A stretch of DNA of 64,000 nt from an archaeon (GCA_021819105.1 JAKASK010000003.1:1-64000); one strand, 5' to 3'; positions 26,164 to 33,915 are shown, counted from the first letter of the stretch. Numbers and translations: made by a program. Notes: generated by a model not told the origin, from the letters alone.

Positions 26164-26583
26164 CTAGTGGATTATGGCGAGTATCCTCACGGCCACGATG
26201 GCCGAGAAGAGGACTACCATGATCAGGGCAACGGGCTTCCACCCGTTCCTGAACTCTGCGATGACCGGCCTCACGTGTCCGTAGGCAGGGTCAGACAGCT
26301 CGGTGAAGACCAAGACTCCGATTGCGGAGAGGCTGACGAGGACCTGGCCGAGTGTGAGAGCGTCCGAGTAGGAGAGGGCTATCGACGTCGCGAACCCCTG
26401 CGACTGCAGGACGGTAGCGCCGAGCACCGACGAGCCGAGGTTGCTCGACCCTAGGAGTAGCGCGGACATCATGCCGAGGCCCAGCACCGAAGACAGACCG
26501 AGGGGCGCTATGGCGACCGGCAGGAGCGAGACGCTGAGTCCGCCGAAAACCACCGTCAGTAGAATCTTAAAGTTACGTTCCAT
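26164..26583 (-). CDS. Small four-helix membrane protein
   Basis: The protein has about 139 residues and four hydrophobic segments (KILLTVVFGGLSVSLLPVAI; SVLGLGMMSALLLGSSNLG; LGQVLVSLSAIGVLVF; VALIMVVLFSAIVAVRILA). I know no family. ATG 26583 is chosen because the TATA-like TTATAA at 26614-26619 predicts transcription from about 26590. It heads the operon that continues with the CPBP protease 17 nt downstream. Confidence 0.6.
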   Translation of the reverse strand: MERNFKILLTVVFGGLSVSLLPVAIAPLGLSSVLGLGMMSALLLGSSNLGSSVLGATVLQSQGFATSIALSYSDALTLGQVLVSLSAIGVLVFTELSDPAYGHVRPVIAEFRNGWKPVALIMVVLFSAIVAVRILAIIH

Positions 26584-26613
26584 TCTGCTCACCATTGTAG
26601 AAAACACGTCGCC

Positions 26614-26619
26614 TTATAA
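26614..26619 (-). promoter_or_regulatory. TATA-like box heading the 26.6-21.0 kb operon
   Basis: On the minus strand TTATAA is centred at about 26616, giving a predicted transcript start near 26590 and a leader of about 7 nt before ATG 26583. No comparable box is seen between the downstream genes, most of which abut or overlap. Confidence 0.5.
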
Positions 26620-26691
26620 CTCTTCCACTCCAGGGTGCACTTCTTCGGCGATCGCCCGACAGTCCGACGGCGCCGTTTTCCCCTACCTCTG

Positions 26692-27141
26692 TCACTTCCG
26701 GGCCCTCCCGAGGTCCCCGAGGAACCTGGCGTACTCCAGGTCGTTCCTCCAGGCCTTCGCCCCTTGGTTCCCCCAGGCGACCGCGGCGGCGGAGAAGGCC
26801 CAGGCGACCTTCGCCCCGTGGGCGAGCCTGGCGTAGGCGCCGTCTCCGGCCTCCTTCAGTTTCTTGAGGACGCCGACCAGGGCCCTGAGCAGCGCGGGGC
26901 TGTCGAGGCGGACCCTGAGTCGAAGCGCGAGCCCGAGGAACCCTCTCTCCATGCGGCCTATCCTGAACCAGGCACCTGATCTCCTTGAAGTCTGTATCTC
27001 CTTCGTGAGGACTTGCCTCAGCTTTTTCGCGGCGTATGTTTCTGCCGCTAGTGGGGTGTCGATGTGGGTGCGCGAGCGCGCCCTGGTGATTTTGCCTGGC
27101 TCGGGCGGGGTAAACCGCCGGAGAAGATTTCCTACGGACAA
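26692..27141 (-). CDS. Basic alpha-helical hypothetical protein
   Basis: The protein has 149 residues, is very basic (many Arg/Lys), and is helical in its second half: RMERGFLGLALRLRVRLD, LLRALVGVLKKLKEAGDG, VAWAFSAAAVAWGNQGAKAW. I do not recognise the family. The longer open frame upstream overlaps the next gene and looks non-coding. The TTG at 27141 is supported by the TATA-like ATAAATAT at 27166-27173, which predicts a leaderless start at about 27143. It is probably transcribed alone. Confidence 0.55.
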   Translation of the reverse strand: MSVGNLLRRFTPPEPGKITRARSRTHIDTPLAAETYAAKKLRQVLTKEIQTSRRSGAWFRIGRMERGFLGLALRLRVRLDSPALLRALVGVLKKLKEAGDGAYARLAHGAKVAWAFSAAAVAWGNQGAKAWRNDLEYARFLGDLGRARK

Positions 27142-27165
27142 CCTGTCAACACGGTCACTTGCATG

Positions 27166-27173
27166 ATATTTAT
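27166..27173 (-). promoter_or_regulatory. TATA-like box for the basic hypothetical protein
   Basis: ATAAATAT on the minus strand, centred at about 27169, predicts transcription from about 27143, two bases from TTG 27141. Confidence 0.5.
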
Positions 27174-27221
27174 GGGTGTTCTTGCAGATTTTCCATTTGC
27201 CATGGGAGCCTCCCCGCGCCC

Positions 27222-28043
27222 CTAGACGTAGAGCACAGCCGCGGCTCCGGCGAAGACGACCGGGGCGGCGCCGGTGACGGTGGCCGCGAAGTCGTAGCTG
27301 GTGGCATTGCCGTCCGTCGCCTGCCACGTGACCAGGTCCCCGTAAATGGAGCCGTCGCAGACCGAGTAGTGCGAGTAGAAGAAGGGTAAGCTCGGGGAGA
27401 TGCCCGTCGGGTCCGTCGAGAAGAAGGCCTGGGTCTGGCCCACGGCGATGACCTCGCTGGGTAGGGTCCCGAGGGTCACCGGAGCTAGGGTGAGGTTGCC
27501 GGTGCACGCGGTGCAGTACCCGCTGGTCCCGGCGTGCTGCAGGCTGCCGGAGTTGTTCGCGAACCAGTCCTGGGCGGTGAAGTGGATGCACCCCGTGGTC
27601 CCCCCCTGGACTTCGAAGGTGACTACCACGAGCCCGGTCGAAGACGGCACGAAGTACCCTACGGCGCTGCAGATCACCGGGTTCGTCGGGGCGCAGGACT
27701 GGACCACGACGGTGACGTTGACCCCCATGCTGTCCGAGAAGCCGAGGGCGGGGGAGGCGCCGCCGTTGTCCTCGTAGGTCATGCTCAGGGTGACGACGTC
27801 GCCGGCGGCGACGGTGCCCGTGAAGGTGGACGTCGAGTTGTAGCCGCCCTGGCAGGTCGCGGCTGAGGTGGCCACGTCGCAGAAGCCTACTACTGACTGC
27901 AGGAGCTCAGGGTCGTACTTGCGGTGCTGCCTGTGGGGGTTGTACCGCTTCGCGACGACGGGGGACGAGGTCAGGAGGAGGACCACCGCCACCAACGCCA
28001 GCGTCGCGAGCAGCCCCTTCCTTCCCCCCGCTGGTTGTCGCAC
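27222..28043 (-). CDS. Secreted or anchored beta-rich surface protein
   Basis: The protein has 273 residues with an N-terminal signal (LLATLALVAVVLLLTSSPVVA), then a Thr/Ser/Gly-rich exported domain with several Cys pairs (FCDVATSAATCQGG; SCAPTNPVICSAVG; GYCTACTG) and many N-x-S/T glycosylation sequons. The C-terminus is hydrophobic (APVVFAGAAAVLYV) and could be a membrane-associated tail. I know no specific family; the layout resembles archaeal surface proteins. The GTG start at 28043 is supported by a TATA-like TATATT at 28066-28071. It faces a winged-helix gene divergently across a perfect palindrome. Confidence 0.7.
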   Translation of the reverse strand: MRQPAGGRKGLLATLALVAVVLLLTSSPVVAKRYNPHRQHRKYDPELLQSVVGFCDVATSAATCQGGYNSTSTFTGTVAAGDVVTLSMTYEDNGGASPALGFSDSMGVNVTVVVQSCAPTNPVICSAVGYFVPSSTGLVVVTFEVQGGTTGCIHFTAQDWFANNSGSLQHAGTSGYCTACTGNLTLAPVTLGTLPSEVIAVGQTQAFFSTDPTGISPSLPFFYSHYSVCDGSIYGDLVTWQATDGNATSYDFAATVTGAAPVVFAGAAAVLYV

Positions 28044-28065
28044 GGGCTACGGTGCGCCCTCCCCT

Positions 28066-28071
28066 AATATA
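28066..28071 (-). promoter_or_regulatory. TATA-like box for the surface protein
   Basis: TATATT on the minus strand, centred 26 nt before GTG 28043, indicates a leaderless transcript. The palindrome at 28102-28122 lies about 31 bp upstream of this box. Confidence 0.5.
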
Positions 28072-28101
28072 CCGCAGCGGAAACGAGATTATTGATTTCA
28101 A

Positions 28102-28122
28102 ACATGTAATGGCATTACATGT
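28102..28122. promoter_or_regulatory. Perfect inverted repeat, candidate operator
   Basis: The half-sites ACATGTAATG (28102-28111) and CATTACATGT (28113-28122) are exact reverse complements around a single G. The repeat lies in the divergent region between the surface protein (start 28043) and the winged-helix protein (start 28228), upstream of both TATA-like boxes. This is the expected place for a dimeric regulator, possibly the adjacent winged-helix protein. Confidence 0.6.
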
Positions 28123-28156
28123 CCGCCCCTGGGACAATGTGGGGTCCGCCCTCCCG

Positions 28157-28163
28157 CTTATAG
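28157..28163 (+). promoter_or_regulatory. TATA-like box for the winged-helix gene
   Basis: CTTATAG is centred at about 28160, predicting a transcript from about 28186. The coding start at 28228 would then have a leader of about 42 nt that holds a 10-codon ORF (28193-28225). Confidence 0.45.
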
Positions 28164-28227
28164 CGAGCGCCCCCCGCCGGCCTGCCCCGGGCATGCACGG
28201 ACCCACTCCCCTCGGGGGTGCGTAAGG

Positions 28228-28878
28228 ATGGCGTTCAGGGCCGAGCGGCGCCCCGGCCACGGGAGGAGGTCGAAGCTGGACATCGTGGGGGACGTGCTCA
28301 GGGTGGTGTCCGAAGGGTCGGAGAGGCCCACCAACGTCATGTTCAGGGCCAACCTCACCTGGCCGCTGACTCTGGCGTACATCGAGCTCCTTCTGAGGCA
28401 CAAGCTGCTCAGCACTGAAGAGGTGGGGAGCAAGTCGGTCTACCGCATCACCCCCAAGGGCTCGGAGCTGCTCCGCTCCTTCGTCCGGCTGGAGGAGGAC
28501 GCGGCCGAGCTGGAGCTCGACAGGTTCGACTCGGCGCTGGTGGCCAACCTCATGTCGAAGCCCAAGGCGAAGTCAGGAGCCGTCTCGCTCGGCGAGATCA
28601 GGAGGGCGATGGCCGCCAAAGGGTACGCGGAGGCGGAGCCGACGGTCCGGGGTCTGTCGGGGACGACCCACAGCTTCGACCTGCTGCTCGAAGACGGCGG
28701 CGGGAGGAGGGTCGGATATTTCGTGGTCGACAGGGCGGCGATCGGGGACGTGATCAGGGCCTTCATCATCCAGAACGACTCGGAGCTCCAAGTCAAGCTC
28801 GTCAGCAGGAACCCGCCGGACGAGGACGCGGATGCCCTGTCGAAGTCATACAGGGTGGAATTGGCCACCGTCGGCTAG
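28228..28878 (+). CDS. Winged helix-turn-helix DNA-binding protein
   Basis: The protein has 216 residues. The N-terminal domain (about residues 13-75) follows an archaeal wHTH pattern: SKLDIVGDVLRVVSEGSERP, TNVMFRANLTWPLTLAYIEL, LLRHKLLSTEEVGSKSVYRIT with the KGSELLRSF wing and dimer helix. The C-terminal ~110 residues are alpha/beta and unknown (GEIRRAMAAKGYAEAEPTV; FDLLLEDGGGRRVGYFVVD), possibly a sensor or nuclease-like fold. It probably acts as a transcription factor; a perfect palindrome lies 106 bp upstream. The downstream RHH gene has its own promoter. Confidence 0.75.
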   Translation: MAFRAERRPGHGRRSKLDIVGDVLRVVSEGSERPTNVMFRANLTWPLTLAYIELLLRHKLLSTEEVGSKSVYRITPKGSELLRSFVRLEEDAAELELDRFDSALVANLMSKPKAKSGAVSLGEIRRAMAAKGYAEAEPTVRGLSGTTHSFDLLLEDGGGRRVGYFVVDRAAIGDVIRAFIIQNDSELQVKLVSRNPPDEDADALSKSYRVELATVG

Positions 28879-28893
28879 AGGGGCTCGAATCGC

Positions 28894-28911
28894 TTAATTA
28901 CCTGTAATTAA
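28894..28911 (+). promoter_or_regulatory. Inverted repeat overlapping the RHH promoter
   Basis: TTAATTAC (28894-28901) and GTAATTAA (28904-28911) are exact reverse complements separated by CT. The left arm is centred about 25 nt upstream of GTG 28922, so it doubles as the TATA element. A protein bound here would block the RHH/sulfate-activation genes; autorepression by the RHH protein is the simplest guess. Confidence 0.55.
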
Positions 28912-28921
28912 ACCGCGGGCC

Positions 28922-29140
28922 GTGGCGAAATACACTACCGTCTCCATCCCACGCGCGCTCCACGAGCGGATACAGAAGCTCATAGCCGCGAAGGATGGAT
29001 TCAAGTCGGTTTCAGACTACGTGACCTACGTCCTCAGGGAGATCGTGGAGATGCACGAGACAGAGCGCACCCCCGACCCCTTCACCAGCGAGGACGTCGA
29101 GAAGATCAAGGAGCGCCTGAAGGCGCTGGGCTACATCTAG
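28922..29140 (+). CDS. Ribbon-helix-helix (CopG/Arc-type) protein
   Basis: The protein has 72 residues. The N-terminal strand YTTVSIPRALHERIQKLI and helix SVSDYVTYVLREIVEM are the RHH fold that inserts a beta ribbon into the DNA major groove as a dimer. The C-terminal tail ends KIKERLKALGYI. A paralogue with the same ending (LRDLGYS) sits at 39423-39653, also beside a COG3379-like phosphohydrolase gene. The GTG start fits the TATA/palindrome at 28894-28911. ATP sulfurylase begins 11 nt downstream, so this is probably the regulator of that operon. Confidence 0.8.
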   Translation: MAKYTTVSIPRALHERIQKLIAAKDGFKSVSDYVTYVLREIVEMHETERTPDPFTSEDVEKIKERLKALGYI

Positions 29141-29151
29141 GGGAGAGCGGC

Positions 29152-30285
29152 TTGGCGTCCAGACCCCACGGAGGCAGGCTCACCCAGGCGGAGCTGCTCA
29201 AGCCGGACCCTGAAGCGACCAGGGGCCTGGGCGAGAACCCCTCGGTCCGGGTGACGGCGGACACAGCAGCCACGGTCCTGAACTTGGCCACGGGAGTGCT
29301 CAGCCCCCTCACCGGGTTCATGGACAAGGAGGACTGCGAGAGCGTCCTTGACGGCAAGCGCCTGGCGGACGACACGCCCTGGACCATCCCGGTGCTGCTG
29401 CGGGTGGAAGAGGGGACGGTCCCGCGCAAGGGGCCGGTCACCCTGGTCGGACCTGACGGGCCGGTCGGGGAGCTGGAGGTGGAGGGGACGTTCAGGGTCC
29501 CGAGGGAGTACGCAAAGAAGGTGTTCGGGACCGAGGACCCGGCGCACCCAGGGGTGGCGAGGGCCATGGCCGCGCCTGAGACGGCGGCGGCGGGGAAGGT
29601 GACGGCCGCGGTGCTGAGGCCGACCCCATTCGACGGCGTCACGCTCTACCCGAAAGAGACCAGGGTCCTCTTCGGGGAGAAGGGGTGGAAGGACGTGATA
29701 GGGTTTCAAACCAGGAACGCCCCCCACATTGGGCACGAGTACGTCCAGAAGATGGCGCTGCTCGGGGCCGACGGGCTGTTCATCAACCCCGTGCTGGGGA
29801 GGAAGAAGCCGGGGGACTTCACGGACGAGGTGATAGTCGAGGCGTACAGGGCCCTCATCAGGCACTACTACCCCAGGGACTCGGCGGTCATGAGCGTGCT
29901 GCACTACGACATGCAGTACGCGGGGCCCAGGGAGGCGATAATGCACGCTATCATCCGCAAGAACTTCGGGTGCACGAAGATAGCCATAGGGAGGGACCAC
30001 GCGGGGGTCGGGAGCTACTACGGCCCCTACGCGGCCCAGGAGATATTCAAGGAGTTCCCCGACCTGGGGATCGAGATGGTCCCGATGCGCGAGTTCTACT
30101 ATTGCAGCAGGTGCGGAGGGATGGCAAACGACCGCATATGCCCCCACCCCGAGTCGGAGAGGCTGACCTTCAGCGGGACGAAGCTGAGGGCGATGTTCCA
30201 AGCAGGCGAGGCGCCCCCCAAGGAGTTCATGCGCGAAGAAGTCTCCCGGGTGATCATGGGGAGCAAGAACCCGTTCGTGGAGTAG
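29152..30285 (+). CDS. sat: Sulfate adenylyltransferase (ATP sulfurylase)
   Basis: This enzyme catalyses ATP + sulfate to adenosine 5'-phosphosulfate (APS) + pyrophosphate. At 377 residues it is the single-function archaeal/bacterial form. Motifs are QTRNAPHIGH (186-195, ATP/sulfate site), the GRDHAGVG loop (280-287) and the zinc site Cys318, Cys321, Cys330 with His332 (CSRCGG, ICPH), as in thermophile enzymes. It starts with TTG, 11 nt after an RHH gene. Downstream come a COG3379-like enzyme and APS kinase, so the cluster makes PAPS. No APS or PAPS reductase is in the window, which argues for sulfation rather than sulfate reduction here. Confidence 0.95.
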   Translation: MASRPHGGRLTQAELLKPDPEATRGLGENPSVRVTADTAATVLNLATGVLSPLTGFMDKEDCESVLDGKRLADDTPWTIPVLLRVEEGTVPRKGPVTLVGPDGPVGELEVEGTFRVPREYAKKVFGTEDPAHPGVARAMAAPETAAAGKVTAAVLRPTPFDGVTLYPKETRVLFGEKGWKDVIGFQTRNAPHIGHEYVQKMALLGADGLFINPVLGRKKPGDFTDEVIVEAYRALIRHYYPRDSAVMSVLHYDMQYAGPREAIMHAIIRKNFGCTKIAIGRDHAGVGSYYGPYAAQEIFKEFPDLGIEMVPMREFYYCSRCGGMANDRICPHPESERLTFSGTKLRAMFQAGEAPPKEFMREEVSRVIMGSKNPFVE

Positions 30286-30343
30286 CGTTGGCCATGTCCG
30301 ATGCGCAGCTTTCCGCCCGGGACCGGCCCGGGGAGGGGTCAGA

Positions 30344-31747
30344 TTGACGAAGAGAGCGGCCGTGATAGGGTTGGACTCGGTCCCCCCCGAGCTCCTCTTC
30401 GACAAACTGCTCGACAGGCTCCCCAACTTCAGGCGGATGGCGGAGCGGGGGCTAAGGGGGAGGCTGAGGACCTGCGACCCACCCATCACCGTCCCCGCCT
30501 GGATGGTGATGATGACCGGCAGGAACCCTGGGGAGCTCGGCATCTACGGCTTCAGGCACAGACGCGGAGCTTCCTACGTCGACGGCTACATCGTCAACTC
30601 AAACCACGTGAACGCCCCGACGGTCTGGGATGTCCTGGCTGAGCACGGGAAGAGGGCGACGGTCCTCGGGGTCCCGCCCGGCTACCCGCCGAAGGGCAAG
30701 CCGAACCTCAGCCTCGTCTCCTGCTTCCTGACCCCCTCCCAGGAGAAGCCCTTCGCCTACCCGGCAGAGCTGAAGGAGGAGGTGCTGGAGGCTGCCGGTG
30801 GGAAGTACGTCTTCGACGTCACGTTCCGGACCGACGACAGGGCGGCGCTGAAGAAGGAGCTGTTCGAGATGACCGAGAAGAGGTTCGACGTGGCGGAGCG
30901 GCTCGCCAAGGACCCCTGGGACTTCTTCATGATGCACGAGATAGGCTTCGACAGGCTGCACCACGCCTTCTGGAAGTTCTTCGACAGCGCACACCCCAAG
31001 CACGTCCCGGGGAACGGGTACGAGCAGATCGACCTCGAGTACTACTCGATGGTGGACGGGAGGGTCGGGAGGCTGGTGGAGCTCTTCGGCGAGGACTGCG
31101 CCACGATGGTGATGTCGGACCACGGGTCCAAGGCGATGAAGGGGGCCTTCGCGGTCAACCAGTGGCTGGAGGAGCAGGGGTACCTCAAGCTGAAGACAAG
31201 GCCGGCGAAGCAGACAGACATCGTGGAGGCGGACGTGGACTGGGCCAGCACAAAGGCCTGGGGGTGGGGCGGGTACTACGCGCGGATCTTCTTCAACGTG
31301 AAAGGGAGGGAGGCCCAGGGGGTGGTCGAGCCCGGGGAGCTGGAGGCGGAGAAGGCGCTGCTCAGGAAGAAGATCATTGGGATAAGGGACGACCGGGGGG
31401 CTCCGATGGAGAACCGGGTCTTCGAGCCAGAGGAGCTCTACGGAACCGCGGTGGGGGACAAGCCTGACTTCGTCGTCTACTTCGGAGACCTCGACTGGAG
31501 GTCTGCGGGGACCCTGGGACACGGCTCCAACTACCTCGCGGAGAACGACACCGGGCCGGACGACTCCGTGCACTCCATGGACGGGGTGTTCCTGATGCAG
31601 GTCCCCGGGCGCGACCTGGGCGGGAGGGTGCTGGAGGGACTGAGGGCGCAGGACATGGGCGCCACCCTGCTCGAAACCTACGGGCTGGGCTACGGGGCGG
31701 GACGGGGGAGCCGCGGTGTGCGCGAGATAGTGGAGGCGTGCAGATGA
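30344..31747 (+). CDS. AP-superfamily phosphohydrolase/phosphodiesterase (COG3379-like)
   Basis: The protein has 467 residues with alkaline-phosphatase-superfamily metal ligands: AVIGLDSVPPELL at the N-terminus (Asp), the nucleophile region DPPITVPAWMVMMTGRNPGE with Thr as likely nucleophile, EIGFDRLHHAFW (Asp and His) and VMSDHGS. It lacks the Cys-x-Pro-x-Arg motif of sulfatases. Family members hydrolyse phosphate mono- or diesters; the substrate is unknown. It sits between sat and APS kinase and overlaps the kinase start, so it may act on a nucleotide such as PAP, on APS, or on a sulfated or phosphorylated glycan intermediate. These roles are inference. TTG start. Confidence 0.85.
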   Translation: MTKRAAVIGLDSVPPELLFDKLLDRLPNFRRMAERGLRGRLRTCDPPITVPAWMVMMTGRNPGELGIYGFRHRRGASYVDGYIVNSNHVNAPTVWDVLAEHGKRATVLGVPPGYPPKGKPNLSLVSCFLTPSQEKPFAYPAELKEEVLEAAGGKYVFDVTFRTDDRAALKKELFEMTEKRFDVAERLAKDPWDFFMMHEIGFDRLHHAFWKFFDSAHPKHVPGNGYEQIDLEYYSMVDGRVGRLVELFGEDCATMVMSDHGSKAMKGAFAVNQWLEEQGYLKLKTRPAKQTDIVEADVDWASTKAWGWGGYYARIFFNVKGREAQGVVEPGELEAEKALLRKKIIGIRDDRGAPMENRVFEPEELYGTAVGDKPDFVVYFGDLDWRSAGTLGHGSNYLAENDTGPDDSVHSMDGVFLMQVPGRDLGGRVLEGLRAQDMGATLLETYGLGYGAGRGSRGVREIVEACR

Positions 31748-32298
31748 GGGGACGGACAGAAGAGGGGCCTGAGGGGTTCGCGGTGTGGATGACCGGGCTC
31801 CCCGCGTCGGGGAAGTCGACCCTGGCGAAGCTCCTCGAGGGGTCCCTTCGGAGCGACCTCGGGAGGTACGCCGAGGTGCTGGACGGCGACGAAGTGAGGA
31901 AGGGGCTGTCCCGGGACCTGGGGCTCTCCAGGGAGGACAGGGAGGAGCACGCCCGGAGGGTGTCCTATGTGGCGAAGGTGCTGGCGAGGAACGGCGTTGT
32001 GGCGATAGTCGCGCTCATCTCCCCCTACCGTAGGTCCAGGGCCGAGGCCAGGGAGACGGTGGGCGCTGAGAGGTTCGTGGAGGTCTACGTCAGGGCCCCA
32101 CTCTCCGTCTGCGAGCGGAGGGACCCGAAGGGGCTGTACGCCAAAGCGAGCAGGGGCGAGATAGACAACATGACCGGGGTCCAGCACCCCTACGAGGAGC
32201 CCGAGCACCCTGACCTGGTGGTGGACACGTCGGCGTCCACCCCGGAGGAGAGCCTGGGCGAGCTCCTCGAGGGGCTCCGAAGGCTTGGGAAGCTGTAG
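31744..32298 (+). CDS. cysC: Adenylylsulfate kinase (APS kinase)
   Basis: This enzyme phosphorylates APS to 3'-phosphoadenosine 5'-phosphosulfate (PAPS), the universal sulfuryl donor. The P-loop GLPASGKST is at residues 18-26. DGDEVRKGLSRDLGLSREDREEH is the APS-binding segment, followed by VALISPYR and CERRDPKGLYAKA. The final VDTSASTPEES matches the family. ATG 31744 is chosen over GTG 31738; both overlap the end of the phosphohydrolase gene, so they are co-translated. Together with sat it completes PAPS synthesis. Confidence 0.93.
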   Translation: MRGRTEEGPEGFAVWMTGLPASGKSTLAKLLEGSLRSDLGRYAEVLDGDEVRKGLSRDLGLSREDREEHARRVSYVAKVLARNGVVAIVALISPYRRSRAEARETVGAERFVEVYVRAPLSVCERRDPKGLYAKASRGEIDNMTGVQHPYEEPEHPDLVVDTSASTPEESLGELLEGLRRLGKL

Positions 32299-32536
32299 GT
32301 CCCGTTCAGGGACAAGACGCGGGAACGCCTCGAAGGAAGGGGTGGTGGCCGCCGCGCTGGAGAAGGTGAAGAGGGAAGGGGAAACCTGCAGGCGCATCCT
32401 CACGGACGGGGAATCTGCGGCCATCGTAAAAGCGACGGTCCACTGAAAGCGCACCTGCGCGGGGCGAACCCCTGGCCCTAGCCCCCGACTCGACGGGGCC
32501 GGAGGAGAGTCTGCGGGGGCTTCTGGCCCTGGCATG

Positions 32537-32544
32537 CTTTTTAG
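32537..32544 (+). promoter_or_regulatory. TATA-like box for the FG-GAP protein
   Basis: CTTTTTAG is centred about 28 nt before TTG 32569. The rest of the 270-bp gap after cysC shows no gene I recognise. Confidence 0.45.
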
Positions 32545-32568
32545 CTGCTCTACCTCGACGGCCCAGGG

Positions 32569-33915
32569 TTGCGGAGCCGCCACTTCCTCCCTGCGGTCTT
32601 CGTGCTGCTACTGATCCTCATGGTGTCGTTCGCTTCTTTCCTGGCCTTCGGCACGCCCGCCGGTGGTACCGCGACCTCGCCCGCCACAGGAGTCGATGCC
32701 TCGAAGGGGAGCCCGGTGACCAACCCAGAGCCCCAGCCGTCAGGCTTCTTCGGCTGGTCGGTCGCCACCGCCCCGGGGAACATCGGGGTCGTAGGAGAGT
32801 ACAACGCCACCGAGGGCGGGTTCGTCGGCGCCGGGGCGGCGTTCACCTTCATCCATCAGCCGAACTCCACCGTCTACCAGCTGGGCCTGACCCTGGTCAG
32901 CCCCAACGGCCGTCCCGGCGGGAACTTTGGTTGGTCCGTCGCGATAGGCGCCAGCGCCCGGGTTGGAAACTCCTCGACCCCCTTCAGGGTGGTGGGGGCA
33001 ATCGCAGTGGGAGCACCGGGCGAGACAGTGGACGGGATGGGTGGAGCCGGACGGGTCTACGTGTTCAACGCCACCACTGGGAGGCTCATTTCGACGCTGG
33101 TGAGCCCGGAGGCGCAGGCCGGCGGGGGGTTCGGCTGGTCCGTCACGGTGAGCGGCAGCATAGTCGTCGTCGGGGCTCCGAACGAGACCGAGAACGGCAT
33201 CGTCGGTGCCGGCCGCGCGTACTCGTTCAACGGCGAATCGGGGCTCCTGATCAGGACCTTCGCGAGCCCGAACGCCCAGGCCGGGGGGCACTTCGGGTAC
33301 TCCGTGGGGATGAGCGACAACAACGTCCTGAACACGTCAAGGGTGGCAGTAGGGGCCCCCGGCGAGGCGGTCGGGGGGGTGGAGGAAGCGGGGAGGGCGT
33401 ACGTGTTCGGAGCGCTGAGCGGCGGGCTCATCGCCCAGCTCGAGAGCCCGAACGTCCAGCAGGGCGGCATCTTCGGGTGCTCGGTCTCGGTGACCCTGAA
33501 CATAACCGCGGTCGGCGCACCGGGCGAAGCTTCCGCAGGGCTGGCTCAGGCCGGCAGGGCATACGGGTTCTGGGCGGACACGGGGGGACTCCTCTACAAC
33601 GTCTCGAGCCCGGGGGCCCAGCAGGGCGGTCGCTTCGGGTGGTCGGTATGGCTCAGCGAGCAGACCCTGGCCGTCGGAGCCCCCGGGGAAGCGGCCGCGG
33701 GGCTCGCGGGCGCAGGCGGGGCCTACACCTTCTCGGACATGAACGGCACCCTGGTGAAGGCCTACCAGAGCCGGGCTGCCTCGGCCGGGGGCGCGTTCGG
33801 CACCGCGGTCTCCGTGGTCCAGGGCCCTGTGCGCTTCGTGGGCTACATACTGTACGTGGGAGCCCCGAGAGAGGAGAGCTCCGGGAACGAGTCTGCGGGC
33901 AACGCCTACGCCTGA
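32569..33915 (+). CDS. Secreted FG-GAP-repeat beta-propeller protein
   Basis: The protein has 448 residues with a signal sequence or anchor (FLPAVFVLLLILMVSFASFLAF). About seven repeats of roughly 50-60 residues follow, each with a core such as FGWSVA, then a VGAP or PGE turn, GRAYVF and GQLLSPNAQAGG. These are FG-GAP/integrin-alpha-type propeller blades, which usually bind ligands or calcium at the cell surface. There is no C-terminal anchor, so it is secreted or held by its N-terminus. Leaderless TTG start. The next gene is a flippase, in a plus-strand surface-glycan block. Confidence 0.8.
   Translation: MRSRHFLPAVFVLLLILMVSFASFLAFGTPAGGTATSPATGVDASKGSPVTNPEPQPSGFFGWSVATAPGNIGVVGEYNATEGGFVGAGAAFTFIHQPNSTVYQLGLTLVSPNGRPGGNFGWSVAIGASARVGNSSTPFRVVGAIAVGAPGETVDGMGGAGRVYVFNATTGRLISTLVSPEAQAGGGFGWSVTVSGSIVVVGAPNETENGIVGAGRAYSFNGESGLLIRTFASPNAQAGGHFGYSVGMSDNNVLNTSRVAVGAPGEAVGGVEEAGRAYVFGALSGGLIAQLESPNVQQGGIFGCSVSVTLNITAVGAPGEASAGLAQAGRAYGFWADTGGLLYNVSSPGAQQGGRFGWSVWLSEQTLAVGAPGEAAAGLAGAGGAYTFSDMNGTLVKAYQSRAASAGGAFGTAVSVVQGPVRFVGYILYVGAPREESSGNESAGNAYA

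Noticed and set aside
27142-27591. N-terminal extension of the basic hypothetical protein
   Set aside because: It overlaps the signal-peptide-bearing surface gene and is Arg/His/Pro-biased; the TATA box at 27166-27173 supports TTG 27141.
29137-30543. 468-codon minus-strand open frame opposite ATP sulfurylase
   Set aside because: The opposite strand encodes sat with intact catalytic and zinc motifs; this frame has no recognisable domain and is Arg/Pro/His-biased.
30344-31747. Sulfatase reading of the AP-superfamily enzyme
   Set aside because: The Cys-x-Pro-x-Arg (or Ser) formylglycine motif is missing; Thr sits at the nucleophile position, as in phosphodiesterases.
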